Source of the DNA: Variovorax sp. UMC13 | Lineage (GTDB): Bacteria; Pseudomonadota; Gammaproteobacteria; Burkholderiales; Burkholderiaceae_C | Assembly (NCBI RefSeq): GCF_014170375.1 | Contig: NZ_LZZW01000024.1 | Coordinates: 186,001-250,000 of the forward strand | DNA: 64,000 bases | Direction of reading: 5' to 3' | Shown: in pieces, positions 37,035-45,354 of the stretch | Layout of the letters: each line of letters begins with the position of its first letter | Numbering within the stretch: position 1 is the first letter of the stretch | The notes under the pieces: model-generated | The model's input: the letters and a program-made list of their open reading frames with translations, nothing else | What the model was told of the DNA's origin: nothing | Databases searched by the model: none | Made by a program: the position numbers and the translations under genes

Positions 37035-37453
37035 TTTTTTCTCTCTCCCTGGCAAACACATCGGCCGTCGCGCGACGCTTTCCACACGTCGGCGACTGCC
37101 GCTTGAAGCGACGCGCCCGTGGTGACACACGAAGCGCGACGCCGATCGAATCCGCCATCCCCTGCGGAAGCGCGGTCGATGCGAGGGGATTTTCAGCGCA
37201 GCCCGCGCGGCTTCACATGAACAACTGCCGAAATGACCGATCGACCCTGGTGTTCACGGCAGAAGCACCGCATTTAGCGGAAGTAGTGCACACCCGACAT
37301 GACGCCGAGGCTGGCCATATGTGGCGTCATGCCGACACCTTGCGACGCATGCCTTGCGTCGCGTGGCGTCACCGGACTGCGGCTGACAGGCTTCTGAAAG
37401 CTTCCTTCAAGCAGTATCGGCAGCTCCTCCTCCAACAATCAGAGACACGACAT
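37035..37453. promoter_or_regulatory. Divergent regulatory region with two perfect dyads
   Basis: About 420 bases between the exoprotein gene and the third Bug gene. It holds CATGACGCC-N16-GGCGTCATG (37298-37331), a second perfect dyad GCGACGCA-N5-TGCGTCGC (37342-37362), and another GTGGCGTCA copy at 37363-37371. This clustering suggests a regulator binding site serving one or both divergent genes. No gene is seen in it. Confidence 0.5.
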
Positions 37454-38470
37454 ATGTTCGAGAACGCACCCGGCGTGGGTGAAGCCACGCACCCTTCCCG
37501 CAGAACCCTGCTCCAGATGGCCGGCGCCCTGGGCCTGGGCGGCGTGCTGCCCGCGGCTTCGCTGGCGCAGCCGGCGTGGCCCAGCAAGTCGATCCGCTTC
37601 GTCGTGCCCTTCGCGCCCGGCGGCAGTTCGGAGATCGTGGCGCGCTCGACCGCGGCCGAGCTGTCGAACACCCTGGGCCAGAGCGTGTTCGTCGACAACA
37701 AGCCCGGCGCGGCGGGCAACATCGCGATGTCGGAAGTGGCGCGCAGCGAAGACCAGCACACGATCATCCTGGGCCACATCGGCACGCTGGCCGTCAACCC
37801 CTACATCTTCGACAAGCTGCCCTACGACGCCAACAAGGACTTCAAGCCGGTGAGCCTGCTGGCCAAGGTGCCCAGCCTTTACGTGGTGCACCCCGACGTG
37901 CCGGCGAAGAACCTGACCGAGTTCATCGCCTATGCGAAGAAGAATCCGGGCAAGCTCAGCTACGGCTCGGCCGGCAACGGCAGCGCGGGCCACCTGGCCT
38001 TCGAATACCTGAAGATCACTTCGGGCGTGTTCATGCTGCACGTGCCCTACCGCGGCACCGGCCCCATGCTGACCGACCTGCTCTCGGGCCGGCTCGAGGC
38101 CTCGGCCATCGGCGCGGCCGCGATCATCCCCTTCATCAAGGCCGGCAAGGTGCGCTGCATCGCCACCGGCTCGGCCAAGCGCCTGCCCCAGTTGCCCGAC
38201 GTGCCGACCGTGGCCGAGCAGGGCTTCCCCGGCTTCGAGATGACGCAGTGGTACGGCATGCTGGCCCCGGCCAACATGCCGGCCGCCCACATCGCCAAGC
38301 TGTCGCAGGAAACGATGAAGGCGACCAAGACCTCGGCCGTGATCGAGCGGCTGCGCGGCGACGCGGCCGAATCCGTGGGCGACAAGCCCGAGGAGTTCGC
38401 CAAGTTCATCGCCATCGAGCAAGAACGCTGGAAAAAGGTGATCGCGCGCGCGAACATCAAGCCCGACTGA
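37454..38470 (+). CDS. Bug-family tripartite tricarboxylate transporter receptor
   Basis: A 338-residue TctC/Bug periplasmic receptor with a Tat-like signal (SRRTLLQMAGALGLGG, cleavage near SLAQPA). The mature part begins WPSKSIRFVVPFAPGGSSEI. Family marks are DNKPGAAGNIAMSEVAR, YGSAGNGSAGHLAFEYLK and PYRGTGPMLTDLLSGRLEA. The ATG at 37454 is preferred; the open frame extends upstream into the dyad-bearing promoter. No transporter subunits adjoin it. The dyads upstream suggest specific regulation. Confidence 0.9.
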   Translation: MFENAPGVGEATHPSRRTLLQMAGALGLGGVLPAASLAQPAWPSKSIRFVVPFAPGGSSEIVARSTAAELSNTLGQSVFVDNKPGAAGNIAMSEVARSEDQHTIILGHIGTLAVNPYIFDKLPYDANKDFKPVSLLAKVPSLYVVHPDVPAKNLTEFIAYAKKNPGKLSYGSAGNGSAGHLAFEYLKITSGVFMLHVPYRGTGPMLTDLLSGRLEASAIGAAAIIPFIKAGKVRCIATGSAKRLPQLPDVPTVAEQGFPGFEMTQWYGMLAPANMPAAHIAKLSQETMKATKTSAVIERLRGDAAESVGDKPEEFAKFIAIEQERWKKVIARANIKPD

Positions 38471-38487
38471 AGTCGTCGCGGCGCGCG

Positions 38488-38682
38488 CTATCGCTTCGGT
38501 GGGCCCTTCTTCGCCATGTGGCGCCGGGGCTTCATCGGGCGCGGCCCGCCGCAGCGCAGAAAAGTCTCGTCGGTGCGCAACAGGGACGCCGCCTCCAGGC
38601 GGTCCAGCGCATCGAGGCGTTCGCTGGCCCGCGAGCTCTTGCGCGGCGCGCCTGACTTTTCGGGCGTCTTCACGGGCTTCAT
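38488..38682 (-). CDS. Small basic hypothetical protein
   Basis: A 64-residue basic protein, MKPVKTPEKSGAPRKSSRAS at the start and KPRRHMAKKGPPKR at the end. A GGAAG ribosome site lies just before the ATG at 38682. It is 19 bases downstream of the DJ-1/PfpI gene and probably cotranscribed. Its composition suggests a nucleic-acid-binding or disordered protein. Family not recognised. Confidence 0.5.
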   Translation of the reverse strand: MKPVKTPEKSGAPRKSSRASERLDALDRLEAASLLRTDETFLRCGGPRPMKPRRHMAKKGPPKR

Positions 38683-38701
38683 CGGACTTCCGGCCCGGCC
38701 C

Positions 38702-39283
38702 TCAACCCTTCGCGGGGCGCGTACCGGCGGCGGCGAAGAGCTTGACCATCTCGCGGTCGAAGGCCGGCAGGTCGTCGGGCTTGCGGCTGGTGACCAGCTG
38801 GGGCGCCACCACCACTTCCAGGTCACGCCACTCGGCGCCCGCGTTCTCGAGGTCGACGCGCAGCGAAGGCCAGGAGGTCACCTGCCTGCCCTGCACCCCA
38901 CCGGCGTCGATCAGCGTCCACGGCCCGTGGCAGATCGCGGCGATGGGCTTGCCGGCGTCCACGAAGGCCTTGACGAAGGCGATGGCGCGCTCGTCGATGC
39001 GTAGCGCGTCGGGGTTCACGACCCCGCCGGGGAGCAGCAGCGCGTCGTAGTCGGCCGGCTTGGCGTTCTTCAGCGCGACGTCGACCTCGAAGGTGTCGGC
39101 CGGGTCGTGGTGCTTCCAGCCGCGCACGCTGCCGTCCATCGGCGAGACGATGGCGGTTGCGGCACCCGCTGCGATCAATGCCTGGCGCGGGTCGGTCATC
39201 TCGACCTGTTCGAAGCCGTCGGTCACCAGGATCGCGACCTTGAGGCCGTCGAGGGACGGGTGGGGGGTGGTCGTTGCGCTCAT
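38702..39283 (-). CDS. DJ-1/PfpI-family protein (type 1 glutamine amidotransferase-like)
   Basis: A 193-residue cytoplasmic protein of the PfpI/YhbO group. The core starts GLKVAILVTDGFEQVEMTDP, with LLLPGGVVNPDALR and the nucleophile elbow AAICHGPW (Cys118). The acidic partner Glu25 sits in DGFEQVE. Relatives are stress proteins with deglycase or chaperone-like activity; which applies here is unknown. GGAAGG precedes the ATG at 39283. The frame is open upstream but without a ribosome site. Confidence 0.88.
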   Translation of the reverse strand: MSATTTPHPSLDGLKVAILVTDGFEQVEMTDPRQALIAAGAATAIVSPMDGSVRGWKHHDPADTFEVDVALKNAKPADYDALLLPGGVVNPDALRIDERAIAFVKAFVDAGKPIAAICHGPWTLIDAGGVQGRQVTSWPSLRVDLENAGAEWRDLEVVVAPQLVTSRKPDDLPAFDREMVKLFAAAGTRPAKG

Positions 39284-39501
39284 GAAGCACCTTCCTTGTC
39301 GAGTGGAACTGAAGTGGGTTGAATCGAATGTCCAAGCCTTCAAGCTACCCCGCCACCGCGCGCGCCGTATCGGCGCAGGGGCGGCATCCGTGTCGGACGG
39401 TTCGACGGCGGGGGTGTTGCCGCAAGGCGGCCGGCGGCAGACCCGCGCGACGCGGGTTTGCAGCGTTGCGATCGCCTCCGCGGCAACGCTAGCATCGCGC
39501 C

Positions 39502-40167
39502 ATGCGCATCCTGCTCGCGGAAGACGAACACAGCCTCGGCACCTGGCTCAGCCGCGCGCTCGAGCGCGCGGGCATCCAGGTCGAATGGGTCGACGACGGC
39601 CGGCTCGCCGACCAGGCCCTGCAGGCCCGCGACCACGATGCGGTGGTGCTCGACCTGGGCCTGCCCGGCATGGACGGCCACACCGTGCTCGAGCGGCTGC
39701 GCAAGCGCGACCAGCGCCTGCCCGCGCTGATCCTCACGGCGCGCGATTCGCTGGCCGAACGCGTGGGCTCGCTCAATGCCGGGGCCGACGACTTCCTGGC
39801 CAAGCCCTTCCAGCTGGCCGAGCTCGAGGCGCGGCTGCATGCGCTGGTGCGCCGCGCGCGCGGCATCGAGCATCCGCGGCTGGCCTGCGGACCGCTGGTG
39901 TTCGACGGCATCAGGCGGCAGTTCCAGCTCGACGGCGAGGTGCTCGCGTTGCCGCCGCGCGAGCTGTCGGTGCTGCGGGTGCTGGCCCAGCGCAGCGGCG
40001 AGCCGGTGTCGAAGCAGCAGATCCTCGACCGCGTGTTCTCCGACGAGGAAGACATTCATCCCGAAGCCGTCGAGGTAATCGTGCATCGGCTGCGCAAGCG
40101 GCTCGAAGGCAGCGCCGTGCGCATCGTCACGATGCGCGGGCTGGGCTACGCGCTGGAAGCGAGCTAG
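39502..40167 (+). CDS. OmpR-family response regulator, TctD-like
   Basis: A 221-residue two-component regulator. The receiver domain has acidic residues E7 and D8, phospho-acceptor D51 (VVLDLGLPGMDG), T79 and K101 (FLAKPFQ). The C-terminal winged helix (about residues 130-218) contains LPPRELSVLRVLAQRSGEPV and HRLRKRLEGS. The kinase gene begins directly after its stop, and a TctC-like receptor follows, matching the TctD-TctE-TctC arrangement in which the system senses a carboxylate and controls its uptake. Confidence 0.9.
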   Translation: MRILLAEDEHSLGTWLSRALERAGIQVEWVDDGRLADQALQARDHDAVVLDLGLPGMDGHTVLERLRKRDQRLPALILTARDSLAERVGSLNAGADDFLAKPFQLAELEARLHALVRRARGIEHPRLACGPLVFDGIRRQFQLDGEVLALPPRELSVLRVLAQRSGEPVSKQQILDRVFSDEEDIHPEAVEVIVHRLRKRLEGSAVRIVTMRGLGYALEAS

Positions 40168-41652
40168 GTGCAGCCGGGCATGGGCCGCCTTCGCCACGCG
40201 CGCACCTGGTTCCAGCGCGCGAGCCTGTGGCAGCGCCTGGCGCTGATGCTGGTGCCGGCCCTGCTGATCGTCACCGCCTCCGAACTCTGGCTCACACGCC
40301 ACGATGCGCTGGGCGCGGCCAACGCTGCCTACGACCGCTCGGTGCTGGGCGCGCTCAAGGCCATCGACGCCAACATCTCGACCGCCTCGGGCGGCCTGTC
40401 GGTCGAGCTGCCCTACACGATGTTCGAGTTCTTCGAGCTGACGGCGAGCGGCCGCGTGTACTTCCGCGTCGCGACCTCCGACGGCCTGGTCGAGCTGGGC
40501 AGCGCCGACCTGCCCGAGCCGCCCTTCGCGCTCGCGCCGGGCGTGCCGGCGTTCTACGACGCCGAGTACTTCGGCGAGCCGGTGCGCTTCGCGGCCTACC
40601 GCCGCGCGCTCGACCTTCCCACGGCGAAGGAAGACGGCGCCCGCAGCGTGCTGGTGCAGGTCGGCGAAAGCACCAAGTCGCGCCAGGACTTCACCGCGCG
40701 CTTCGTGCGCCGCGCCGCGCTGCGCGACTCGCTGGTGCTGGCCGCGCTGATGCTCGCCACCTCGCTCGGGCTGGTCGCGGCGCTGCGGCCGTTGCGGCGC
40801 TTCGCGCGCGAGGTGCAGGCGCGCCACCCCGAGGACCTGACGCAGATCGAGGAAGTGGCCATCCCCGCCGACATCCGGCCGCTGGTGAGCGCGGTGAACC
40901 AGCACATGGCGCGCACCAAGGCGCTGGTGACGCAGCAACGCCAGTTCCTCGACGACGCCTCGCACCAACTGCGCACCCACCTGACCACCTTGCAGATGCA
41001 GGCCGACTATGCGCAGCGCGAGGACGACCCGAAGGAACTCAAGGCCGCGCTCGAAGCCATGCGCATCGAGATCGGCCGCGTGACGCGCACCACCCAGCAG
41101 CTGCTGGCCCTGGGCCGCTCCGACACCGCCTCGCTCGAGTTCGAGACCGTCGACCTGGCCGAGTTGCTGCGCGAGGTGGCGCTGGGCCTGCTGCCGATGG
41201 CGCGCGCCCGGCACATCGACCTCGGCATCGCCCCGCTCGCGCTGCATGGCCCCGCGGTGGCCGACGCCGCCCTGCTGCGCGAGGCGCTGGGCAACCTGGT
41301 CGCGAACGCGCTGGCCTACACGCCCGAACACGGCAAGGTCACGCTCGCTGCGCGCGACGACGAGGCCGCGCGATGGCAGCTGAGCGTGGAAGACAACGGC
41401 CCCGGCATGAGCGAAGCCGAACTGGCGTCCATCGGCCAGCGCTTTCGCCGCGGCCGACGCGCGGCGCAAGGCGGCTCGGGCCTGGGCCTGGCCATCGCGG
41501 CCTCGATCGCGCAGCGGCATAGCGGCGGGCTCGCGCTGGGCATCGTGAACAAAGACGGCGGCGGGCACACAGGCTTGCGTGCCTGCATCTGGTGGCCCAA
41601 GGGCCCCATGTCGACGATGACGGCGATCGCGCCCCAGGAGCCGATGGCATGA
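40168..41652 (+). CDS. Sensor histidine kinase, TctE-like
   Basis: A 494-residue membrane kinase. One transmembrane helix lies at about residues 24-42 (LALMLVPALLIVTASELWL) and a second near 190-208, enclosing a periplasmic sensor domain. The phospho-acceptor His266 is in DDASHQLRTHLTT. ATP-binding boxes are NLVANALAYTP (N), VEDNGPGMSEAEL (G1) and GGSGLGLAIAASIA (G2). GTG at 40168 abuts the regulator stop; an ATG at 40180 with AGGTG upstream is an equally good start. Its 3' end overlaps the receptor gene by four bases. Confidence 0.88.
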   Translation: MQPGMGRLRHARTWFQRASLWQRLALMLVPALLIVTASELWLTRHDALGAANAAYDRSVLGALKAIDANISTASGGLSVELPYTMFEFFELTASGRVYFRVATSDGLVELGSADLPEPPFALAPGVPAFYDAEYFGEPVRFAAYRRALDLPTAKEDGARSVLVQVGESTKSRQDFTARFVRRAALRDSLVLAALMLATSLGLVAALRPLRRFAREVQARHPEDLTQIEEVAIPADIRPLVSAVNQHMARTKALVTQQRQFLDDASHQLRTHLTTLQMQADYAQREDDPKELKAALEAMRIEIGRVTRTTQQLLALGRSDTASLEFETVDLAELLREVALGLLPMARARHIDLGIAPLALHGPAVADAALLREALGNLVANALAYTPEHGKVTLAARDDEAARWQLSVEDNGPGMSEAELASIGQRFRRGRRAAQGGSGLGLAIAASIAQRHSGGLALGIVNKDGGGHTGLRACIWWPKGPMSTMTAIAPQEPMA

Positions 41653-42668
41653 CCCCCTCGTTCATGCGCGCGCGGCGCGCCCTCGTGCTGCGCACCGGCG
41701 CCCTGCTGCTGCCCCTGCCCGCCGCGCTGCACGCGCGGCCGCAGGACCCCAGCCTCGCGCCCGCCGAATGCGTGATCCCCTCCAAGGCCGGCGGCGGCTT
41801 CGACCTGACCTGCGCGCTGGCCCGCGACGCGCTGCAGGTGGTGCGCCCCACGCGCCCGCCCCTGGTCCAGCGCTTCATGCCCGGCGGCATCGGCGCCGTG
41901 GCCTTCGACCGCATGGCCACGGGCCGCATGGGCGGGCCGGACCTGCTGGTCGCCTTCTCCAGCGGCTCGCTGCTCAACATCGCCCAGGGCCGCTTCGGCC
42001 CGCACCCGGCCAACGCGGTGCACTGGCTCGCCACCCTGGGCACCGACTACGGCGTGGTGGCCGTGCACCGCGACTCGCCCTACAAGACGCTGCAGGACGT
42101 GATGAGCGCCATCCGCCGCGACCCTTCGGGCGTGGTCTTCGGCTCGGGCGGCACCGTGGGCAGCCAGGACTGGGTCAAGTCCGCCCTGCTGGTGCGCGCC
42201 GCCGGCCGCGACCCCAAGGCCATGCGCTTCGTCTCCTTCGAAGGCGGCGGCGACGCGCTGGCCGCGCTGCAGGGCAAGCACGTCGACGTGTTCCCCGGCG
42301 ATGCCGCCGAAGCACTGCAGGCCATCGCAGGCGGCGCCGCGGTACGCATCGTCGCGGTGCTGTCGGCCACCCGCCTGGGCGATGCGCTCCAGGGCGTGCC
42401 CACCGCGCGCGAGCAAGGCGTCGAGATCGTCTGGCCGACCGTGCGCGGCGTATACATCAGCGTCAACGTGCAGAAGGAGGCGGCGCGGCAATGGGCAGCT
42501 GCCTTTCAGGAGGCGCTGGCTTCACCGCAGTACGCGTCGCTAAGGGCCAAGCATCGGCTGTATCCGTTTTCGTTGACAGGGGTGGGGATGGAGGAGTTTG
42601 TGGCCAGACAACTGGCTAGCTATCGGGAGATGGCGGGGGAGTTGGGGTTGAGGCGGTGGGAGAAGTAG
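41649..42668 (+). CDS. Bug/TctC-like receptor, third gene of a TctDE-type operon
   Basis: A 339-residue periplasmic solute-binding protein of the TctC/Bug family, more divergent than the other three here. The signal peptide ends ALHARPQ, the mature start is less canonical (AECVIPSKAGGGFDLTCALA), and FMPGGIGAVAFDRMA replaces the usual GAGG loop. Operonic overlap with the kinase (ATGA) suggests it presents the signal ligand to the sensor or supplies that carboxylate for uptake. The last 40 codons are noticeably less GC-rich at third positions, at the border of the AT-rich island. Confidence 0.82.
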   Translation: MTPSFMRARRALVLRTGALLLPLPAALHARPQDPSLAPAECVIPSKAGGGFDLTCALARDALQVVRPTRPPLVQRFMPGGIGAVAFDRMATGRMGGPDLLVAFSSGSLLNIAQGRFGPHPANAVHWLATLGTDYGVVAVHRDSPYKTLQDVMSAIRRDPSGVVFGSGGTVGSQDWVKSALLVRAAGRDPKAMRFVSFEGGGDALAALQGKHVDVFPGDAAEALQAIAGGAAVRIVAVLSATRLGDALQGVPTAREQGVEIVWPTVRGVYISVNVQKEAARQWAAAFQEALASPQYASLRAKHRLYPFSLTGVGMEEFVARQLASYREMAGELGLRRWEK

Positions 42669-42959
42669 CGCGATTACCAGCGCCATCGATTCAAAAAAGA
42701 GGACCGTTTCCACTCCAAATCAATGGATATCCTTCACCTACAGATCCCAAGCGGCGACCGAAAATTGAGGGATCCAAATCAATCGAAAGCGATGAGATCG
42801 AGGAGGTAACCCTTGGGTGACGGGCACTTGACCCTCGGGCCCATCGCAACGGAATAGTATTTCCCCGCCTCAAGTGGAGCAGATAGACCGATCGTTAACA
42901 CTCGTAGACAGCATATTAAGCAAAGGGTTACAGTGCGCGGCAACAAATGATGGAGACGC
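42669..42959. other. AT-rich gap, possible decayed small secreted-protein gene
   Basis: About 290 bases of low-GC sequence before the HipA-like gene, presumably containing its promoter. On the minus strand a 60-codon frame from 42961 (RLHHLLPRTVTLCLICCLRV, signal-like) ends at 42779. An adjacent frame continues DLDPSIFGRRLGSVGEGYPL to 42691, as if a small exported protein gene had been frameshifted. Its start would overlap the HipA-like ATG at 42960, so it is weakly supported. Confidence 0.3.
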
Positions 42960-44678
42960 ATGATCCCAATCCTTCCGGACACTGCCTGGCGCGAGTTTCG
43001 CGGCGCGTCGAAAAATAAGGGACTCAATCTCACAGTCCATCAAGCACTGATCGCGGACGCGAACGGTCAGGAGCACAAGTGCTATGTCAAGGCGGCGCCG
43101 CAGGGCAATGCAATGCCGTTCACCGAGGCCATAGCGTGGCTCGTTGCTGAGTCTCTTGAATTACCGAGACCGCGCTTCGCAGCAGTCTTGCTGCTTCCAG
43201 TGCATCGTCTTCGGTCGCACATGAAACTTGATCAGCATTGGATTGCATATACCCATACATTGGCATTCTGCTCTTCAACGGTAGAAGGCAAGCACATTCA
43301 TGGTCGATGGCAATGGCTAGCGCATCTAAAAAAGACCAAAGCTTTTCGCCATCAAGATGTGCCTCGCATAGCAGCTTTTGATGCATGGGTTGAAAATCGC
43401 GATCGGCACAGTGGAAATTTCCTGCGCACACGCGAGGGGAACTACGTTCCTATCGACAACGAGTTCATCCTTTACACCCTCGTCTGGGCAGCGAATATTA
43501 CGGTGGGCCACCAAAGCTTACAGGCGGAGGCACAAGGAATTCTGCAAGCCGCTGGCTATTCAAAATTCGAGATCTCAATGGTTCTCGCATCTAAACTGCA
43601 TGAGGCAGCACTTAACAAAGTCGCCCCGGCGCTTCAGCATTTTATCGCTACCATGCATGCAGATCCGGCCCAAGGAGTAGCAGCAGCAAACTGGCATCCT
43701 AAAGTTCCTAGCTCAGCGAGCGCACCCGGATTGGCTGGCGAACGAACTAGGGCGCATCGTATGAGCAACATTTTTCTCTCAACTGGCAACGATCCCTTCT
43801 CACACCTTAGGACTCATTTGGCGGCGGTGCCGAAGTCGGCATTCGAGGGCGTATGGGCAACGATAGAGTTGCAGCCAGATCCCTTTGCACGCCAACGCTT
43901 CACGATCGGAGTCGCAGTAGCCGACCTTCGCGGATCTTTCGCCTTTCGGTTGCTGAGTGACCTGAGCAAGTTCGAGTGCCTTTACGGGCGCGACGACGTC
44001 ACTACATTGCATGCCCTAATAGAGTCGGCCGAGCACGCGCTGTCTCGAGCGCAAAGAGAAAATCTGGCGCTCAAGGACGTGCAGTTTGAAGCAGACGCTC
44101 TATTACTTGGGGATCTATGGCCGACCGCCGGAGCCACATTGGATGCTGTTATTCACCGGCTCTACATGGACGTGATTCCATTGCTCCCACGAGAAGAACG
44201 TAAGACGAGAGACTTTTCAACACTCGATAACGGGGCTGTGCGCCGACTAGTCGACGATGAACTGAAACGGATCGCCGGACTCGATTTCGAGCGCATCGCC
44301 GTGACCCCTCAACGGGCGATGATGGATAAGTTGACGCGAGAGTCACATTGGTTAGAGTTCAACCTTGAGCCACCGGGAAAGGCCGGAAATGTCATTTCTG
44401 CAGTTTACAAGACGCCCGACCGTATCGAACTTAATTTCCTACGTGCTTCACGAGACTTAGCTACATATGCTCGGCTCCGGGAGCTCACCGAACAACTAGC
44501 TGTCTTCGTCATGACACCGACAGCTGATTCGATGCCTGCTAGTGATTTCGATCGCGTCGAGAATATTCTTGGCGAGCAAAGCTGGAACCTGGAACAACAG
44601 GGATTTTTGGTCTCGTCGCATGACTCGGCGCTCCCTCTCGCGCAGGACATTTGGGACTGGGCCGTTTTGACCACTTGA
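42960..44678 (+). CDS. HipA-like kinase fused to a DUF3037-like domain
   Basis: A 572-residue protein. Residues 1-200 resemble the HipA-like kinase core: an early KCYVKAAPQG strand, the catalytic-loop pattern FDAWVENRDRHSGNFL (D148, N153) and the metal site YVPIDNE (D166). After a linker to about residue 265, the second half begins GVWATIELQPDPFARQRFTI and GVAVADLRGSFAFRLLSDLS. This recalls DUF3037, usually a separate small protein beside HipA-like kinases. A GGAGA ribosome site precedes the ATG. Codon use is AT-rich against GC-rich neighbours, indicating transfer. Single-gene toxin, defence or regulatory kinase are all possible. Confidence 0.65.
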   Translation: MIPILPDTAWREFRGASKNKGLNLTVHQALIADANGQEHKCYVKAAPQGNAMPFTEAIAWLVAESLELPRPRFAAVLLLPVHRLRSHMKLDQHWIAYTHTLAFCSSTVEGKHIHGRWQWLAHLKKTKAFRHQDVPRIAAFDAWVENRDRHSGNFLRTREGNYVPIDNEFILYTLVWAANITVGHQSLQAEAQGILQAAGYSKFEISMVLASKLHEAALNKVAPALQHFIATMHADPAQGVAAANWHPKVPSSASAPGLAGERTRAHRMSNIFLSTGNDPFSHLRTHLAAVPKSAFEGVWATIELQPDPFARQRFTIGVAVADLRGSFAFRLLSDLSKFECLYGRDDVTTLHALIESAEHALSRAQRENLALKDVQFEADALLLGDLWPTAGATLDAVIHRLYMDVIPLLPREERKTRDFSTLDNGAVRRLVDDELKRIAGLDFERIAVTPQRAMMDKLTRESHWLEFNLEPPGKAGNVISAVYKTPDRIELNFLRASRDLATYARLRELTEQLAVFVMTPTADSMPASDFDRVENILGEQSWNLEQQGFLVSSHDSALPLAQDIWDWAVLTT

Positions 44679-44683
44679 TGCAG

Positions 44684-45265
44684 CTAACGCCACGTTCCAT
44701 CGACTCTGTGCAGCGTCGTGTACTCCGCATCCCAATCCAGCGCCAACTCCTCCGCTCGCCGTAACGTCCCCCTTCCCCCTTCAAGATCCACCACCATCGC
44801 CACATCCACCCCCGCAGGCCGCGCTGGACTCTCCGCACTCCGCCCATCCGTCAACAGCCACAGCCATCGCTGTGCAGCTTCATGCTTCGCCAGCAGGATC
44901 CCGGCCTGCTGAACGCCCAGCGTCAAAGGCGTGCCCCCGCCCCCTGCAATGGGCGCCAGCCAGGCGTCGTTGAATGCGCCAGCACGTCGCGGTGGCATGC
45001 GCAGTTCGACCGTGTTGCCACCGAAGCACAGCAGGGCCACGCTGTCGCGGCGTCGGTAGGCCTCTTCCATCAGCGCCACCAGCACGCCCTTGGCGCGCGC
45101 GAGCTTGCCGTCCTTGAGCATCGAGGCGGAGCAGTCGAGCAGGAAGCAATGCAGCGCACCGCTGCGGGCCTCCTGCGGGCGGCGGCGCAGGTGTTCGGGG
45201 CGCAGCTGGGCTTCGGCGCCGCGGGCCATCAGGGTGCGGGGCCAGTCGTAGGCGGTGCTGCCCAT
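44684..45265 (-). CDS. VWA protein, ChlD/BchD-like chelatase subunit
   Basis: A 193-residue VWA-domain protein, the last gene of the cobalamin operon. The MIDAS motif is LLDCSASMLKDGK, with the second Thr in GGGGTPLTLG and an Asp in WLLTDGRS. It corresponds to only the C-terminal integrin-like domain of ChlD and lacks the AAA part. With the ChlI-like ATPase it should drive CobN to insert cobalt into the corrin ring. The ATG at 45265 is the first after the ChlI stop in this frame; the 90-base gap has no ATG. Confidence 0.75.
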   Translation of the reverse strand: MGSTAYDWPRTLMARGAEAQLRPEHLRRRPQEARSGALHCFLLDCSASMLKDGKLARAKGVLVALMEEAYRRRDSVALLCFGGNTVELRMPPRRAGAFNDAWLAPIAGGGGTPLTLGVQQAGILLAKHEAAQRWLWLLTDGRSAESPARPAGVDVAMVVDLEGGRGTLRRAEELALDWDAEYTTLHRVDGTWR

Positions 45266-45354
45266 CGGCGATGCGATGCGGCGCGACGTGTCCCGTTGTG
45301 TGCCCTGCCTCCGGTCACCCTGGCGTGCGCCAGCGGGGTCGGCGTTCCGGAGGC

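Noticed and set aside
37035..38470. FhaC/ShlB-type transporter next to the exoprotein gene
   Set aside because: The neighbouring genes are a Bug receptor and a DJ-1/PfpI protein; no POTRA/beta-barrel protein of the TpsB type is encoded anywhere in the window.
38499..39050. Plus-strand frames opposite the DJ-1/PfpI gene
   Set aside because: Shadow frames of a clear minus-strand gene with catalytic Cys motif.
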